A stretch of 64,000 nucleotides of DNA. Origin: Lysobacterales bacterium (GTDB taxonomy: Bacteria; Pseudomonadota; Gammaproteobacteria; Xanthomonadales; Xanthomonadaceae). The notes under the pieces are model-generated. The model saw nothing but the letters and a program-made list of their open reading frames with translations, was not told the DNA's origin and did no database searches. The DNA lies in the NCBI GenBank assembly GCA_016718605.1, contig JADKCY010000003.1, positions 1,240,001 to 1,304,000 of the forward strand, in the 5' to 3' direction. The translations under genes and the position numbers were made by a program. Shown here one piece after another: positions 1-8,668 of this stretch. Each line of letters begins with the position of its first letter. The first letter of the stretch is position 1.

Positions 1-16
1 CGATGATCCTGCGGAG

Positions 17-1105
17 GTGTCAGACGCGGTGGTCAGCACCACGCCGACATTCGGCGAGTTCGCTGAAGTCTGGTTTCGGGAATCGATTCCGCGCTGGCGC
101 GATCGCTATCGCCGTTCGATCCGCGACACGCTCGACCGCATCGTCCTTCCCGTGTTGGGCGAGAAGCCGCTCGACGCTGTCCAGCGTGCCGACTTACTGG
201 CGTTCCAAGCCCATATTGCGCTTCGCGCTGGCCGCGGCAGGCAAACCATCTCCGCGCGGCGGATCAACAAGATCATGACGCTGGTGAAGGCGATCCTCAA
301 CGAGAGCGCCGATCGCTTCGGGTTGACCTCGCCCGCACGTGGCTTGAAGACGCTGAAGCAACGCCGACCCGACGTCCTGCCTTTCACGCTGGAAGAAGCG
401 CACCTGCTGATCTCCCGTGTGCGTCCCGATTACAAACCCTATCTGACCATCCGCCTGCTGACCGGACTGCGCACCGGCGAGGCCGATGGTCTGCAGTGGC
501 AGGACGTGGACATCAAGAACGCCTGCTTTCGAATCGAACGCACGCATTCGAGAGACGGCGACGGCGATACCAAGACGCAGGGATCCAAACGCACCATTCC
601 GATGGTGCCTCAGGTACTGGCCGCCTTCGAAGCACAAGCGCGCTTTCGTCTTCCCGAGTGCCCGTGGGTCTTTCACTCGAGCCAAGGTCATCCGATTGAT
701 GCGGTGAACTTCACCAACCGCATCTGGTATCCCCTGCTGCGCCATGTCGACTTGAGACTTCGACCGCCCTACCAAATGCGCCACACCGCCGCGACGCTGA
801 TGCTGGCCTCAGGCGAGAACCCCGAGTGGATTGCCTCGGTACTCGGCCATTCGACGACCGAGATGTTGTTCCGGGTCTACTCCCGCTATGTCCCCAACCT
901 GACCCGCAATGACGGCCAGGCCTTTGCCGGTCTAGTCCACAGTCGATTGTCAGGCGCCGAGTCGGCGTCTGCAGGCACGCCGCCCTCCACGCCGGTGGAG
1001 TCGCTGCTACAAGCGCTGCAGGCACTGAAGCCCAACGAATTCGCCGAGCTTCTTTCCAGAAGCACCCCTCGAACCCCTGCGGAGGCATCCTCCCATGGTG
1101 ATTGA
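17..1105 (+). CDS. Tyrosine recombinase (phage/ICE-type integrase)
   Basis: Site-specific recombinase that would catalyse integration or excision of a mobile element. The N-terminal half (about residues 10-110) looks like a SAM-like core-binding domain. The C-terminal half carries the catalytic set: Arg152 in TGLRTGE, Lys191, YQMRHT around 252-257 (Tyr where the usual box has His), His278 in LGHST, and the nucleophile Tyr288 or Tyr291 in the VYSRY segment. The listed start is a GTG, but the frame is open to the left edge of the window, so the true start may lie outside. The last 11 bases overlap the next gene, which suggests co-transcription. It marks the edge of a mobile region. Confidence 0.85.
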   Translation: MSDAVVSTTPTFGEFAEVWFRESIPRWRDRYRRSIRDTLDRIVLPVLGEKPLDAVQRADLLAFQAHIALRAGRGRQTISARRINKIMTLVKAILNESADRFGLTSPARGLKTLKQRRPDVLPFTLEEAHLLISRVRPDYKPYLTIRLLTGLRTGEADGLQWQDVDIKNACFRIERTHSRDGDGDTKTQGSKRTIPMVPQVLAAFEAQARFRLPECPWVFHSSQGHPIDAVNFTNRIWYPLLRHVDLRLRPPYQMRHTAATLMLASGENPEWIASVLGHSTTEMLFRVYSRYVPNLTRNDGQAFAGLVHSRLSGAESASAGTPPSTPVESLLQALQALKPNEFAELLSRSTPRTPAEASSHGD

Positions 1106-1940
1106 ACTGCCACCCCTTGCCACGGTTCAGGAGTACGACGTGGCGATCGAGGTCCTCGACGCCTTCTCGGATGGCCTCGGCCACTGCTGCAGGCTCTACA
1201 GTCAGGTGGGTTTAATGCATGCCAAGAGCTGGATACCGATTCCACCCTCGCCGTCGGGGTGCCTGACGCGTGGCAAGGCCACCCTGCTGCCGTTGGATGA
1301 CGACCGCTTCGATCACTTGCTGATGAACTTCACACGCGAACTCGATCTGCCGGTCACCACCTTGTTCTCGAGTTGGTGGTGTCCCATCGAAGGGGTCCAC
1401 GCGCAGACGGCGGCCTTGATTGAACAGATTGAGTCGATCCCTTTGCGGCGCCTAGTGGGCGATGCGCTGTTGCACCCACACACGGTCCGCGCGTTCTGGT
1501 CGAGCCCGGCGTCCAAAGCCCATCACCATGCCTACCCGGGTGGCCTCGCGCTGCACTCACTCGAAGTCGCTACCATGGCCGCGAGCGCAAATCTCCTCAC
1601 CGCCTACGACCGCGATCTCGCGATCGCTTTTGCCCTGCTGCACGACTACGGCAAGGTGTAGTGTTACGCCAACCCAAACGGGATCGACTCCAGAACCCAT
1701 GAACGCATCGGCCGGCAGAAGCTCGGTCCGCTGCTGGCAATTCTTCAAGCCGAGGCGCCGGACATCGGCGCGGCGCTGGAAGATCTGCTGGGAGGCAAGC
1801 GCGCATCACGCAGTGGGCCCTATCCGTTGGCCATAGGCAAGGTGGTCAAAGCGTTCGATCAGATGAGTTGCGAAATGGCGATGCGACCGCCATTAAGGCA
1901 ACCAACGCAGTACATCGAAGACGACGACATCAAATTCTAG
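1095..1940 (+). pseudogene. HD-domain/TraI_2-like gene interrupted by an in-frame stop
   Basis: Intact ATG with a GGAGG a few bases upstream, overlapping the integrase. The first 188 codons encode an HD-type domain: the HHAYPGG segment, LHSLEVA, and LLHDYGKV near the end. This resembles the N-terminal domain of MobH/TraI-like proteins of integrative conjugative elements. A TAG at 1659-1661 follows LLHDYGKV. The same frame then stays open for 92 more codons to 1940 and reads sensibly (CYANPNG, RTHERIGRQKLGP). The simplest reading is a Trp codon TGG changed to TAG. No relaxase or helicase follows, so the conjugation module is not functional here. Confidence 0.7.
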
Positions 1941-2097
1941 GTGGACTCTGGCGCAAAGGAGACGTCGTCGCCTCCCCGGCGCTCGAAACGGTCGACCTCT
2001 GGTGATGCCGTTACGCGCGTCGGCACCGCGCGACGTTTCGCGTAGCGCTCCAGGGGTAGACTTTCCTTGAGGGTGCCATCCAAGTGAGGAACAAGGC

Positions 2098-2430
2098 ATG
2101 CACATGGGCAGCAAATCGATGCACACCACGCCAGTCGGTGGAAACGTCTTCGAAGATTTGGGCTTTGAACCGGAAGAAGCAGCAGCGCTGAAGGCGGAAT
2201 CCCAACGACGCATCGCCGACATGTTGGCCATCAAGGATTCCTTGATGGCCGAACTCGCGAAATGGATTGAGGCAGAAGAGCTCACGCCAACTGAAGCGGC
2301 AGCCCTTCTCGGCGTGACGCCAGCGCGTCTAGCGGATGCGGTCAACAACAAGTCGGCCAAGTTCACCATTGATGCACTGGTGGATATGTTGATTCGAGCA
2401 GGCAAGCAGGTGCAGGTGTCTGTCCGCTAG
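2098..2430 (+). CDS. XRE-family HTH protein, HigA2-like antitoxin without a visible toxin
   Basis: A 110-residue protein with the NVFEDLGF start typical of antitoxins paired with Gp49/HigB-type toxins, followed by a helix-turn-helix (LTPTEAAALLGVTPARLADAVN, about residues 62-85) and a C-terminal IRAGKQVQVSVR strand. A GAGGA at 2086-2090, seven bases from the ATG, supports the chosen start. Family members normally repress their own operon and neutralise an upstream RelE-like toxin. The 157 bases upstream hold no intact toxin gene, so this is an orphan antitoxin or a solitary regulator. Confidence 0.65.
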   Translation: MHMGSKSMHTTPVGGNVFEDLGFEPEEAAALKAESQRRIADMLAIKDSLMAELAKWIEAEELTPTEAAALLGVTPARLADAVNNKSAKFTIDALVDMLIRAGKQVQVSVR

Positions 2431-2513
2431 CCGATGCGGACCATGCACCGACGCCATTTCTGCCAGAGGTTCCCCATCGCAAACACCCCGCCATCGGGAC
2501 GAGGAAGCACGCT

Positions 2514-2837
2514 ATGCCCATGACAGCCGATCAACTGGAAGCGCGCGATGCCACGCGGGATATCGACGCAGAACTGTTGCAGTCCCTACGCGATGCCAAG
2601 GCAGGCACGTTTGGACGAGTGCATCATGTCCCAACCACGCTGACGATCAAGGCACGTTTGTGTTTAGGCCTGTCGCGAGCGCAACTTGCCACGGAACTTG
2701 GCGTATCCCAACGAACACTGCTGGCATGGGAGCGAGGTCGCCGTGAGCCTCGCGGGGCGGCCAAACTACTGCTCACGCTGGCGACGACCCACCCGGCCAT
2801 GGTTCGGGAAGCCTTCGGGATGGAAGCGCAAGACTAG
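2514..2837 (+). CDS. NadS/HigA-type HTH antitoxin or regulator
   Basis: A 107-residue protein with the pattern DIDAELLQSLRDAKAG, followed by a Cro/C1-type helix-turn-helix (LSRAQLATELGVSQRTLLAWERGRREP, about residues 55-78) and a short C-terminal helix ending in HPAMVREAFG. This is the layout of NadS/HigA antitoxins that are normally co-transcribed with an upstream RelE-type toxin. GAGGAA at 2501-2506 lies seven bases from the ATG. No toxin gene is seen within 80 bases upstream or downstream. Together with the preceding gene it makes two antitoxin-like orphans side by side in decayed mobile DNA. Confidence 0.65.
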   Translation: MPMTADQLEARDATRDIDAELLQSLRDAKAGTFGRVHHVPTTLTIKARLCLGLSRAQLATELGVSQRTLLAWERGRREPRGAAKLLLTLATTHPAMVREAFGMEAQD

Positions 2838-3209
2838 GAGCCTGCACGGCAGAAACGATCGAGGCGAAAGGTCAGCTGCGCGAAAACAGATTCGCTGCCC
2901 GTGAACCGAGATCACTTGGCCATGGCTTCAGCGCAACCTTGAATGTACCGCCGGGCCTGAGAGCACCAACCCCTATCGGAGGGCATCGATGCGTCAACCT
3001 CATCTGCAGCGGATTGCCGGCTCACGAACCCAACCCGCCGCACGCGACTACCTGCAGGCGCTGTGCCGGGGTGACAGCGATTCCGCGGACCGGATCGCTG
3101 AGCAGATATTGCAAGCACACGCGCTGCGTCGCTCGCGCATACACGTCGTGACAGACATGGCCGCCGATCCCATCGATGCCCACGAGGACTTTACGCGCTC
3201 AGACGCAGA
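2838..3209. other. Intergenic stretch, possible fragment of a cobalamin-binding protein
   Basis: No convincing complete gene. A short plus-strand frame from 2989 to 3234 encodes YLQALCRGDSDSADRIAEQI and a following RIHVVTDMAADPI. This faintly resembles the helical N-terminal module of B12-binding regulators (a 'YLxALLxGD' pattern), but it ends after 81 residues and overlaps the 3' end of the opposite-strand ATPase gene. I treat it as unproven debris. Confidence 0.25.
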
Positions 3210-3959
3210 TCACCGAGGCTCTTGCCGAACATAGTCAAAGAGGCGTTCCGCGTAGGGCCGTGCCTCACCGATCCGCCGACGCATGTCCGGCGATCCCGTG
3301 GCGAGGAGCCAAACTGGCAAGGCGCGTCGACTACAAGCATGCAGCGTACCGATCAGCGCCGCCAACAGGCGGTCCTCGACACGATCCAACCGATCGACTA
3401 GCAGGACAAGGCTACGCCCTGCGGCTTGCATGGCAAGCCCCGCACTTTCCAACACCGCTGCAAGATCCAGGTCGAGATCGCCGTTGTCCGCTAGCCCCGG
3501 CTCCATCGCGTTGTCGATGTCAGCCTGCGATGCAAGATCACCGAAGTGCATCCGGTGCACGTGGCTAAATCCAACCAGTGCGCGCCTTGCCCGGAGGCTC
3601 GCCTCACTGGTCGCCGCCAGAGGTGGCAGTCGCAGCAAGGCAGCCTGCAGCGCATTGAGGAGCGCCGTTGGCATTGTGTGGTCATGGAGGTCCAACGCCA
3701 CCACGGTGCCACCTTGGTCCTCCAGCTCAGATCCGAGAAGCGCAATCAGATCATTGAAGAGTCCGCTGTCCTGCCCCATCACGATCAAGTGCTTTACCGA
3801 TCGGCCCGCCACGCAGCGCTGAACCGCAATGGATGCCAGCAAGCGCAGTGCATCCAAAGAACGATCACCCGCATGGGCGAGGGCATTCGTTGATCGTGGC
3901 GATTGGATGGCGATGCGAGGGTCTTCGCGTTGTTCGTTCATGGTAGTCAACACATGCAT
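3210..3959 (-). pseudogene. AAA ATPase-like protein, truncated and without a canonical Walker A
   Basis: A 249-residue frame. The recognisable part is C-terminal: a Walker-B-like SLVLLVDRLDRV at about 182-193, then ALPVWLLATGSPDMRRRI and AEARPYAERLFDY, matching the sensor region of stand-alone AAA_16-type ATPases, in which the region after AERLF normally continues for 100 or more residues. Here it stops shortly after. The expected GxxGxGKT loop near residue 60 is replaced by HLIVMGQDSGLFND, so nucleotide binding is doubtful. It lies next to an IS21 remnant. Most likely a decayed gene; a divergent short protein is the alternative. Confidence 0.5.
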
Positions 3960-4361
3960 CGGGGGACGCCGGACATCGTGGCCGGGGCCGTTCTCAGCAC
4001 AAGAGACTGACCACGCCCATCCTGCGGCGTCTTGGGAGCGGCTGCCTCCGAGCCGTCACAATCGCTTGAATCCACCCCTGCGCCGCAAACGCCAAGCGAT
4101 CCCGGATACAATCGGCGAACGCATCGAGCTTGCCGCACCGAACCTCGCGCTGGTGGTGCCATTGCGCGCCCTCGTCGCGCACCCGCCGCACCGCCGCGCT
4201 ACATTTCGCAACCCCAACCCCTGCTTCAACAACCCCGCAATTTCCATTGCATCCTCTTGAATCAGCATTTGCGGCTCCGCCCACATCGAACCCGCCCGGC
4301 ATGTGCTCAGGTGGGTCAACTTTCAATCGGCAGGTGGGTCATTTTGCAACTGGCGTTAACA
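3960..4361 (-). mobile_element. IS21-family remnant: left end and broken istA start
   Basis: Read on the minus strand, the terminus starts TGTTAACGCCAG near 4361. Two direct copies of TGACCCACCTG follow, at 4331-4341 and 4308-4318 and 23 bases apart, as in IS21-type multiple terminal repeats. Next comes an istA-like start (MLIQEDAMEIAGLLKQGL, then LRNVARRCG), which loses frame after about 25 codons; KLDAFADCIRDRL is found in another frame. No istB is present. This is a dead fragment. Confidence 0.6.
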
Positions 4362-4530
4362 CCAGATGAGTCTTTTCCTCAATGGCGCGCGACTCAGCGA
4401 CCTAAATGCCTGCAGGGAGCGTGTTCGACCGCCACAACAGTCAAGGCTTGATCAAGGTCGATAGCTGGCGGCGTAAGATAAGCATCATAGGAACCCCTGC
4501 CCGCCCCATCAACAAAACTAAGGAAACCAG

Positions 4531-4944
4531 ATGTCCCTGGAGAACTTCGACGACCTGCTCTCCGTGTCGAGGCGTCAGGCCGAGCCGCAGCGTCTCCTGC
4601 TGGTGTTCGCGCGGGCCGAGCTCCCACCGGACGCCACGGTTGACGAACGCGAGACCTTCAAGCGCGGCGAGGGCGGGGCCCTAGCCCCTTCTGTGTGCGT
4701 GGACAAACTGCCCGAGGAAGTCGGCTCCTTCGCCACACTTGTCGAAGAGGCCCATTCGATTGGTGTCCACTGGGACGTGCTCTTTGTCGCGGCAATGGGA
4801 GGACGCGGGGGGCACGCGCCCAACAGCGACGAAGCCGTGCAGCCGCTGCGCATGATGGTCGAACAGATCAAGGGTGGGCGCATCGCGCGCTTCCTGTGCG
4901 TCGACAGGCAGGGACAACTGGTCCAGCTGCAGCGAGGAGGATAG
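4531..4944 (+). CDS. Conserved small protein of the kind often labelled 'ribonucleotide reductase subunit alpha'
   Basis: A 137-residue soluble protein with a start supported by AAGGAAA upstream. The sequence FDDLLSVSRRQAEPQRLLLVFARAELP, then CVDKLPEEVGSFATLVEEA and DVLFVAAMGGRGGHAPNSDEA, matches a widespread small-protein family in proteobacteria that databases often name after ribonucleotide reductase. It is far too short for NrdA and lacks its cysteines and radical-site residues, so I would not transfer that function. Real role unknown. It stands alone, with no overlapping neighbour. Confidence 0.6.
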   Translation: MSLENFDDLLSVSRRQAEPQRLLLVFARAELPPDATVDERETFKRGEGGALAPSVCVDKLPEEVGSFATLVEEAHSIGVHWDVLFVAAMGGRGGHAPNSDEAVQPLRMMVEQIKGGRIARFLCVDRQGQLVQLQRGG

Positions 4945-5112
4945 TTCGACGCTCGACGCCATCTGCGGACCTCTGCCGGGCCGCTGGACCACACGCACGG
5001 TGCGGAACTCCACTGCGCGGTGAGACAGCTTCGCGGCGCTGCAACTTGCATGCGTTTGCCCCGAGTCGTATGGTGAATTCAGCATCTTGTCGATTCCCGT
5101 TGGAGACAGACC

Positions 5113-5490
5113 ATGCACAGCGATACCGCCCACACCCCGCACTCTGGCCTGCCCGCCTGGCTGTCACCCGAGACCCGCGGCAGTCAGCCGCTTAGGCGGG
5201 TTTTCTGGATTTACGGCGTTGCCTGCAGTCAGGCGCTGTTTTTTTCGTTGCTTTGGCTTTTCAACCGCGTCGACAGCCCACTGTATGCCCTGCTGCTGGT
5301 CGGCTTCGTCGGGTACTCACTGCTGATCACCCGGCTGGTCTGGACCAACGCCGACAATGTTCGCGACGAACGCCTCGGCGTCATCGCGCGCTTCCTGACC
5401 GTTGCCTGGGGGCTGAATGCGATCCTGGTGTCCGGCTTCCTGCTGCTGTCGCATCTTGGCGGACACGCACTGCCGCTGCTCGACAGCTGA
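5113..5490 (+). CDS. Small three-helix inner-membrane protein of unknown function
   Basis: A 125-residue protein with a soluble N-terminus (about 28 residues) and three predicted membrane segments: roughly 29-51 (VFWIYGVACSQALFFSLLWLF), 55-77 and 94-117. There is no cysteine pair or histidine pattern pointing to a cofactor. The start is supported by TGGAGACAG upstream. It lies just upstream of the FNR-boxed DUF2249 / CCGGC pair but is separated from it by about 100 bases. I recognise no family. Confidence 0.55.
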   Translation: MHSDTAHTPHSGLPAWLSPETRGSQPLRRVFWIYGVACSQALFFSLLWLFNRVDSPLYALLLVGFVGYSLLITRLVWTNADNVRDERLGVIARFLTVAWGLNAILVSGFLLLSHLGGHALPLLDS

Positions 5491-5524
5491 CGTCAGGTTG
5501 TTGCCCCACCACAATACGCAAAGG

Positions 5525-5538
5525 CTGATCTGCATCAG
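5525..5538 (+). promoter_or_regulatory. FNR/Dnr-type box upstream of the DUF2249 gene
   Basis: CTGAT-CTGC-ATCAG is a perfect dyad matching TTGAT-N4-ATCAA except for the outermost base pair. It is centred about 63 bases before the ATG at 5595, a position suited to activation. Confidence 0.55.
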
Positions 5539-5594
5539 TGCGGTGAACTGTGCGCGCCCACAGACTCTGTTCTTTACTAACGCGGAGACCTCCG

Positions 5595-5852
5595 ATGCAA
5601 ATCCAGTGCGTAGTCGTGCAGGACAGTCCATACCCCTTCGACGCGCGCGGCATCGCCAAGCGCTTTCGCCACGCGGCGATCTTCGGCGCCCTGGATGCCC
5701 TGCATCCGGGCGAAACCATGCGCTTCGTTAACGACCATGATCCCCTGCCACTGCTGCGTCAGCTTGAGGAGCGCTACGGCGAGCGGCTCAATGTCAGCTA
5801 CGTGCAGCGCGAAACCGGCGCCATTGTGATCGACTTCAGAGTTCAGGCCTGA
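5595..5852 (+). CDS. DUF2249 domain protein
   Basis: An 85-residue protein with the DUF2249 pattern: FDARGIAKRFRHAAIFGALDALHPGE, then MRFVNDHDPLPLLRQLEERYG and SYVQRETGAIVIDFRV. The family has a small TusA-like fold and is frequent next to denitrification and anaerobic-respiration genes; its biochemical role is not established. I chose the ATG at 5595 because GGAGA lies just upstream and the homology begins there. It is followed after 36 bases by the CCGGC-tail gene and preceded by an FNR-type box, so the two probably form one oxygen-regulated unit. A second DUF2249-like gene lies near 55.2 kb. Confidence 0.75.
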   Translation: MQIQCVVVQDSPYPFDARGIAKRFRHAAIFGALDALHPGETMRFVNDHDPLPLLRQLEERYGERLNVSYVQRETGAIVIDFRVQA

Positions 5853-5888
5853 CGGCATTCGCGCTCCGGCATGGGAGGAGCGGCAGTT

Positions 5889-6128
5889 ATGGAAGTGAGA
5901 ATCGAAAGACCAGGTTTGCGCGTCGATAGCCGAGATCTTGAGGTGCAGCTGAAGGATATCGACCCGCCGGCGATTTTGGACCTCGAACCAGTGAGCGGCG
6001 CGCTGCGCGTTTCCACGGCGATGACCACGCTGGAGCTCCTGCACGCCTTGCGTGCGGGCGGCATCTCGATCGGGCCCAAGGCGCTTATCCATCTACCCTC
6101 GGTCTGCTGCGGCGGCTGCAGCGGCTGA
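5889..6128 (+). CDS. CCGGC-tail microprotein (copy 1), HMA-like fold suspected
   Basis: A 79-residue protein. GGAGG about nine bases upstream makes ATG 5889 the best start. The body reads as beta-alpha-beta (SRDLEVQLKDIDPPAILDLEPV, RVSTAMTTLELLHALRAGGI), reminiscent of heavy-metal-associated domains, but the usual CxxC loop is absent. Instead the chain ends in VCCGGCSG, a cluster of three cysteines suited to metal binding. A related protein of the same size, spacing and tail is encoded at 54599-54829. Metal binding is inferred from the tail only. It is the last gene before the nar island, which runs toward it on the opposite strand. Confidence 0.6.
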   Translation: MEVRIERPGLRVDSRDLEVQLKDIDPPAILDLEPVSGALRVSTAMTTLELLHALRAGGISIGPKALIHLPSVCCGGCSG

Positions 6129-6367
6129 GCCCAACGAAGACCCGCCTCAAACATATCGACGCTCTGGGCGCAGGCACTGTGTGCGGCGACGCGGCGAGCG
6201 GCGCGATACCCTTGCGCAACGCTGTAGGGCAAGACACCCGATCAAACCCTAGGCCTCACCCGAAGGCGTCACCTCCGCGGCGGAACATTGACCAGCAAAC
6301 CAATCGCCCCGGCGCTTCGTTTGCGGCCACCTCGAACATGAGCAAGCGAGTCGCGACACCGCTCCGC

Positions 6368-7684
6368 TCAGCCTTGCCTTGTCTGCATGGTCTGCATGAT
6401 CTCCGGCAGGTCGGTCTCGCGGCTGAGTTGCGGGTTGCGGGCCAGCTCCATGCGGCGGATTGCGAAGTGCATCCACACCAGGGCCGTGGCAACCAGCACG
6501 AAAAGCAGCATGAAGCAGCTGGTCCACACGCCCAGAAGATCGTTCAGCACGCCGAAGGTGATCGGCAGGATGAAGCCACCCAAGCCACCGATCATGCCAA
6601 CCACCCCGGCCACCGAGCCAACGTTGTCGGGGTAATAGACGGGGATGTGCTTGTACACCGCCGCCTTGCCCAGCGACATGAAAAATCCCAGCACGAACAC
6701 CAGGACGGTGAAGGGCAGCACACCCATGGCGAGGGTGAACTCGATCGGTCCCTTGATGCCTTGGACCACATAGGAGGTGGTCGGATAAGACAGCAGAAAG
6801 GTACAGATCACCGAGCCAATGAATGTCCAGTACATCACCTTGCGCGCGCCGTACTTGTCCGACGCCCAGCCGCCAACGATGCGGAACAGGCTCGCGGGAA
6901 TCGAATACGCCGCAGCGATCATGCCCGCGGTCGCAAGGTCGAGACCGTAGGCACCGACCAGATATCGCGGCAGCCACAGGGCGAGCGCGACGAAGGCGCC
7001 GAAGACAAAGAAGTAATACAGCGAGAAGCGCCAGACCTGCAGGTTCTTCAGCGGTCGCATCTGCACCATGAAGGGGACCGGCTGGACACCGCGTGCGCGT
7101 CGCTCGACCAGGTCGGGCTCATCCTTGGTGGTCAGGTAGAACAGCACCGCAGCGACTGCGAGCGCCACCGCCCAGATCTGGGCCACGCCCTGCCAGCCCA
7201 TCGCCACCATCACCAGCGGCGCCAGCAGCTTGGTCACAGCCGAACCGATGTTGCCGGCACCCACGATGCCCAGTGCTGTTCCCTGACGCTCCTTGGGAAA
7301 CCACTTCGACACGTAAGTGATTACCACCGTGAAGCTGCCGCCGGCGATACCGATTCCGAGTGCCGCCACCAGATACATGGTGTAGGTATGCGCGTAGGTC
7401 AGCAGCCAAGTGGAAATGGCGCCGGCCAACATGACCCCGGTGAACACGATGCGACCGCCAAACTGCTCGGTCCACACACCGAGGAAGATGCGCGAGAGCG
7501 AACCCGTCAGGATGGGCGTAGCCACCAGCAGGCCGAACTCGGTGTCGTTGAGTCCGAGTTCCGTCTTGATCTGGACGCCGATGATGGAAAAAATCGTCCA
7601 CACCGCGAAGCTGATCGTAAATGCTGAAGTACCCGCCCAAAGAGCGGTTTGCTGGGCACCGCGAGGAATCGTCTGTGTAGTCAT
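6368..7684 (-). CDS. narK: NarK-family nitrate/nitrite MFS transporter (NarK1-like)
   Basis: A 438-residue, 12-helix major facilitator protein. It has the nitrate/nitrite porter signatures: glycine-rich GIAGGSFTVVITYVSKWFP and ALGIVGAGNIGSA in the first half, and GVVGMIGGLGGFILPI in the second. It probably imports nitrate by proton symport or exchanges nitrate for nitrite across the inner membrane. It is the last gene of the minus-strand nar island, 65 bases after the ppiC-like gene, and no own FNR-type box is seen, so it is likely co-transcribed. A second, more diverged NarK starts the island. Which copy is symporter and which is antiporter is inferred. Confidence 0.88.
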   Translation of the reverse strand: MTTQTIPRGAQQTALWAGTSAFTISFAVWTIFSIIGVQIKTELGLNDTEFGLLVATPILTGSLSRIFLGVWTEQFGGRIVFTGVMLAGAISTWLLTYAHTYTMYLVAALGIGIAGGSFTVVITYVSKWFPKERQGTALGIVGAGNIGSAVTKLLAPLVMVAMGWQGVAQIWAVALAVAAVLFYLTTKDEPDLVERRARGVQPVPFMVQMRPLKNLQVWRFSLYYFFVFGAFVALALWLPRYLVGAYGLDLATAGMIAAAYSIPASLFRIVGGWASDKYGARKVMYWTFIGSVICTFLLSYPTTSYVVQGIKGPIEFTLAMGVLPFTVLVFVLGFFMSLGKAAVYKHIPVYYPDNVGSVAGVVGMIGGLGGFILPITFGVLNDLLGVWTSCFMLLFVLVATALVWMHFAIRRMELARNPQLSRETDLPEIMQTMQTRQG

Positions 7685-7749
7685 GTCGATATTTGGGGCA
7701 GGTGGAATTCGAGAAGCTGCACGCTGGCGCGTTCGCGTCTGCGCGAAGC

Positions 7750-8664
7750 TCAGGCCGCTTCGAGGGTTTCGAGCCCGCGCACTTCGTAGCGCTCGGCCAA
7801 GATGTTCAGATACTGGTGCAGGGCGTTCTGCCGTACCTGGGTTTCCAGATAGCCGGCGATGCGAGCACGACAGTCCGCGAAGCTGAGAGCCTCGCCGGGC
7901 TTCAGTTCATCGAGCAGCACGACATGGTGGCCATAGCGGCTCTCCACGGTCAGGCCAGCGAGGCCCGGCTTCAACCGGAACACCTGGCGCTCGAATTCGG
8001 GCACGGTCTCGCCGGAAGCGATCCAGCCCAGATCGCCGCCCTGCTCTCGCGAAGGGCATACAGAGTGCCTTTCTGCCAGCTCGGAGAAGCGGTCGGCCTC
8101 CAGCTTCAGCACCTCGATCAACTGTTCACCGAGCTCGCGGGCTTTGTTGCGCGCATAGCCGTCCGCTGGAGCAGCGGCCAACAGGATGTGTCGCACCCGC
8201 GCCAGGTCCGGTGCGTGCATGCGCTCGCGATTGGCTTCGTAGTAGCGGCGGCAATCGTGCTCGCTGGGTTCGGGAGTATCGATCTCACGCTCGATCAGCA
8301 CGCGGATCGCGGCTTCCTCGTGGGTCTCGGCACCTTCGGGCTGGGCGTCCTGCGCCAGGCCCAAACGCTCGATCTCGAGCCGCAGCAGCTCGCGTACAAC
8401 CAGCGCACGCGCAGCATCCGCGCGGGACTGCTCGGGGCGCGGGGCGCGATGGTGCTGCATCTCGCGCGCGATCTCGGCCTCGCTGATGGGCGTGGCGCCA
8501 ACATGGATGAACACCGGCGCCGGCCCTGGCAGTGGCTGGCTGGGGTCGTCCACATGATCGCGGTCATGGTTCTGCGCAGCCGCCAGACCCGGGGTGGCGG
8601 TGCCCGCCTCCCCGGCCGTCTTGTGCGGGCTGCTGTCCAGCAGGACAGGAATATTCAGTCGCAT
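7750..8664 (-). CDS. PpiC/parvulin-type peptidyl-prolyl isomerase of the nar operon
   Basis: A 304-residue protein if started at MRLNIPVLLDSS (ATG 8664), four bases after the narI stop. The N-terminal half is a helical SurA/NifM-like region (EAEIAREMQHH, ALVVRELLRLEIERLGL). The C-terminal half is a rotamase domain with RVRHILLAA, FSELAERHSVCPSREQGGDLGWIASGE, VPEFERQVF and YGHHVVLLDE. Such isomerases sit at the 3' end of many proteobacterial narGHJI operons and probably help assemble the enzyme. No signal peptide is visible, which favours a cytoplasmic role similar to NifM. Confidence 0.85.
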   Translation of the reverse strand: MRLNIPVLLDSSPHKTAGEAGTATPGLAAAQNHDRDHVDDPSQPLPGPAPVFIHVGATPISEAEIAREMQHHRAPRPEQSRADAARALVVRELLRLEIERLGLAQDAQPEGAETHEEAAIRVLIEREIDTPEPSEHDCRRYYEANRERMHAPDLARVRHILLAAAPADGYARNKARELGEQLIEVLKLEADRFSELAERHSVCPSREQGGDLGWIASGETVPEFERQVFRLKPGLAGLTVESRYGHHVVLLDELKPGEALSFADCRARIAGYLETQVRQNALHQYLNILAERYEVRGLETLEAA

Positions 8665-8668
8665 GGCA

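Noticed and set aside
1941..2097. Possible decayed HigB-type toxin upstream of the antitoxin
   Set aside because: Fragments such as RHRATFRVALQG suggest a toxin strand but no frame is continuous and no diagnostic motif is present.
5185..5206. Hairpin CCGC-TTAG-GCGG followed by TTTT, resembling a terminator
   Set aside because: It is inside the three-helix membrane protein gene, where it encodes ordinary residues, and the stem is short.
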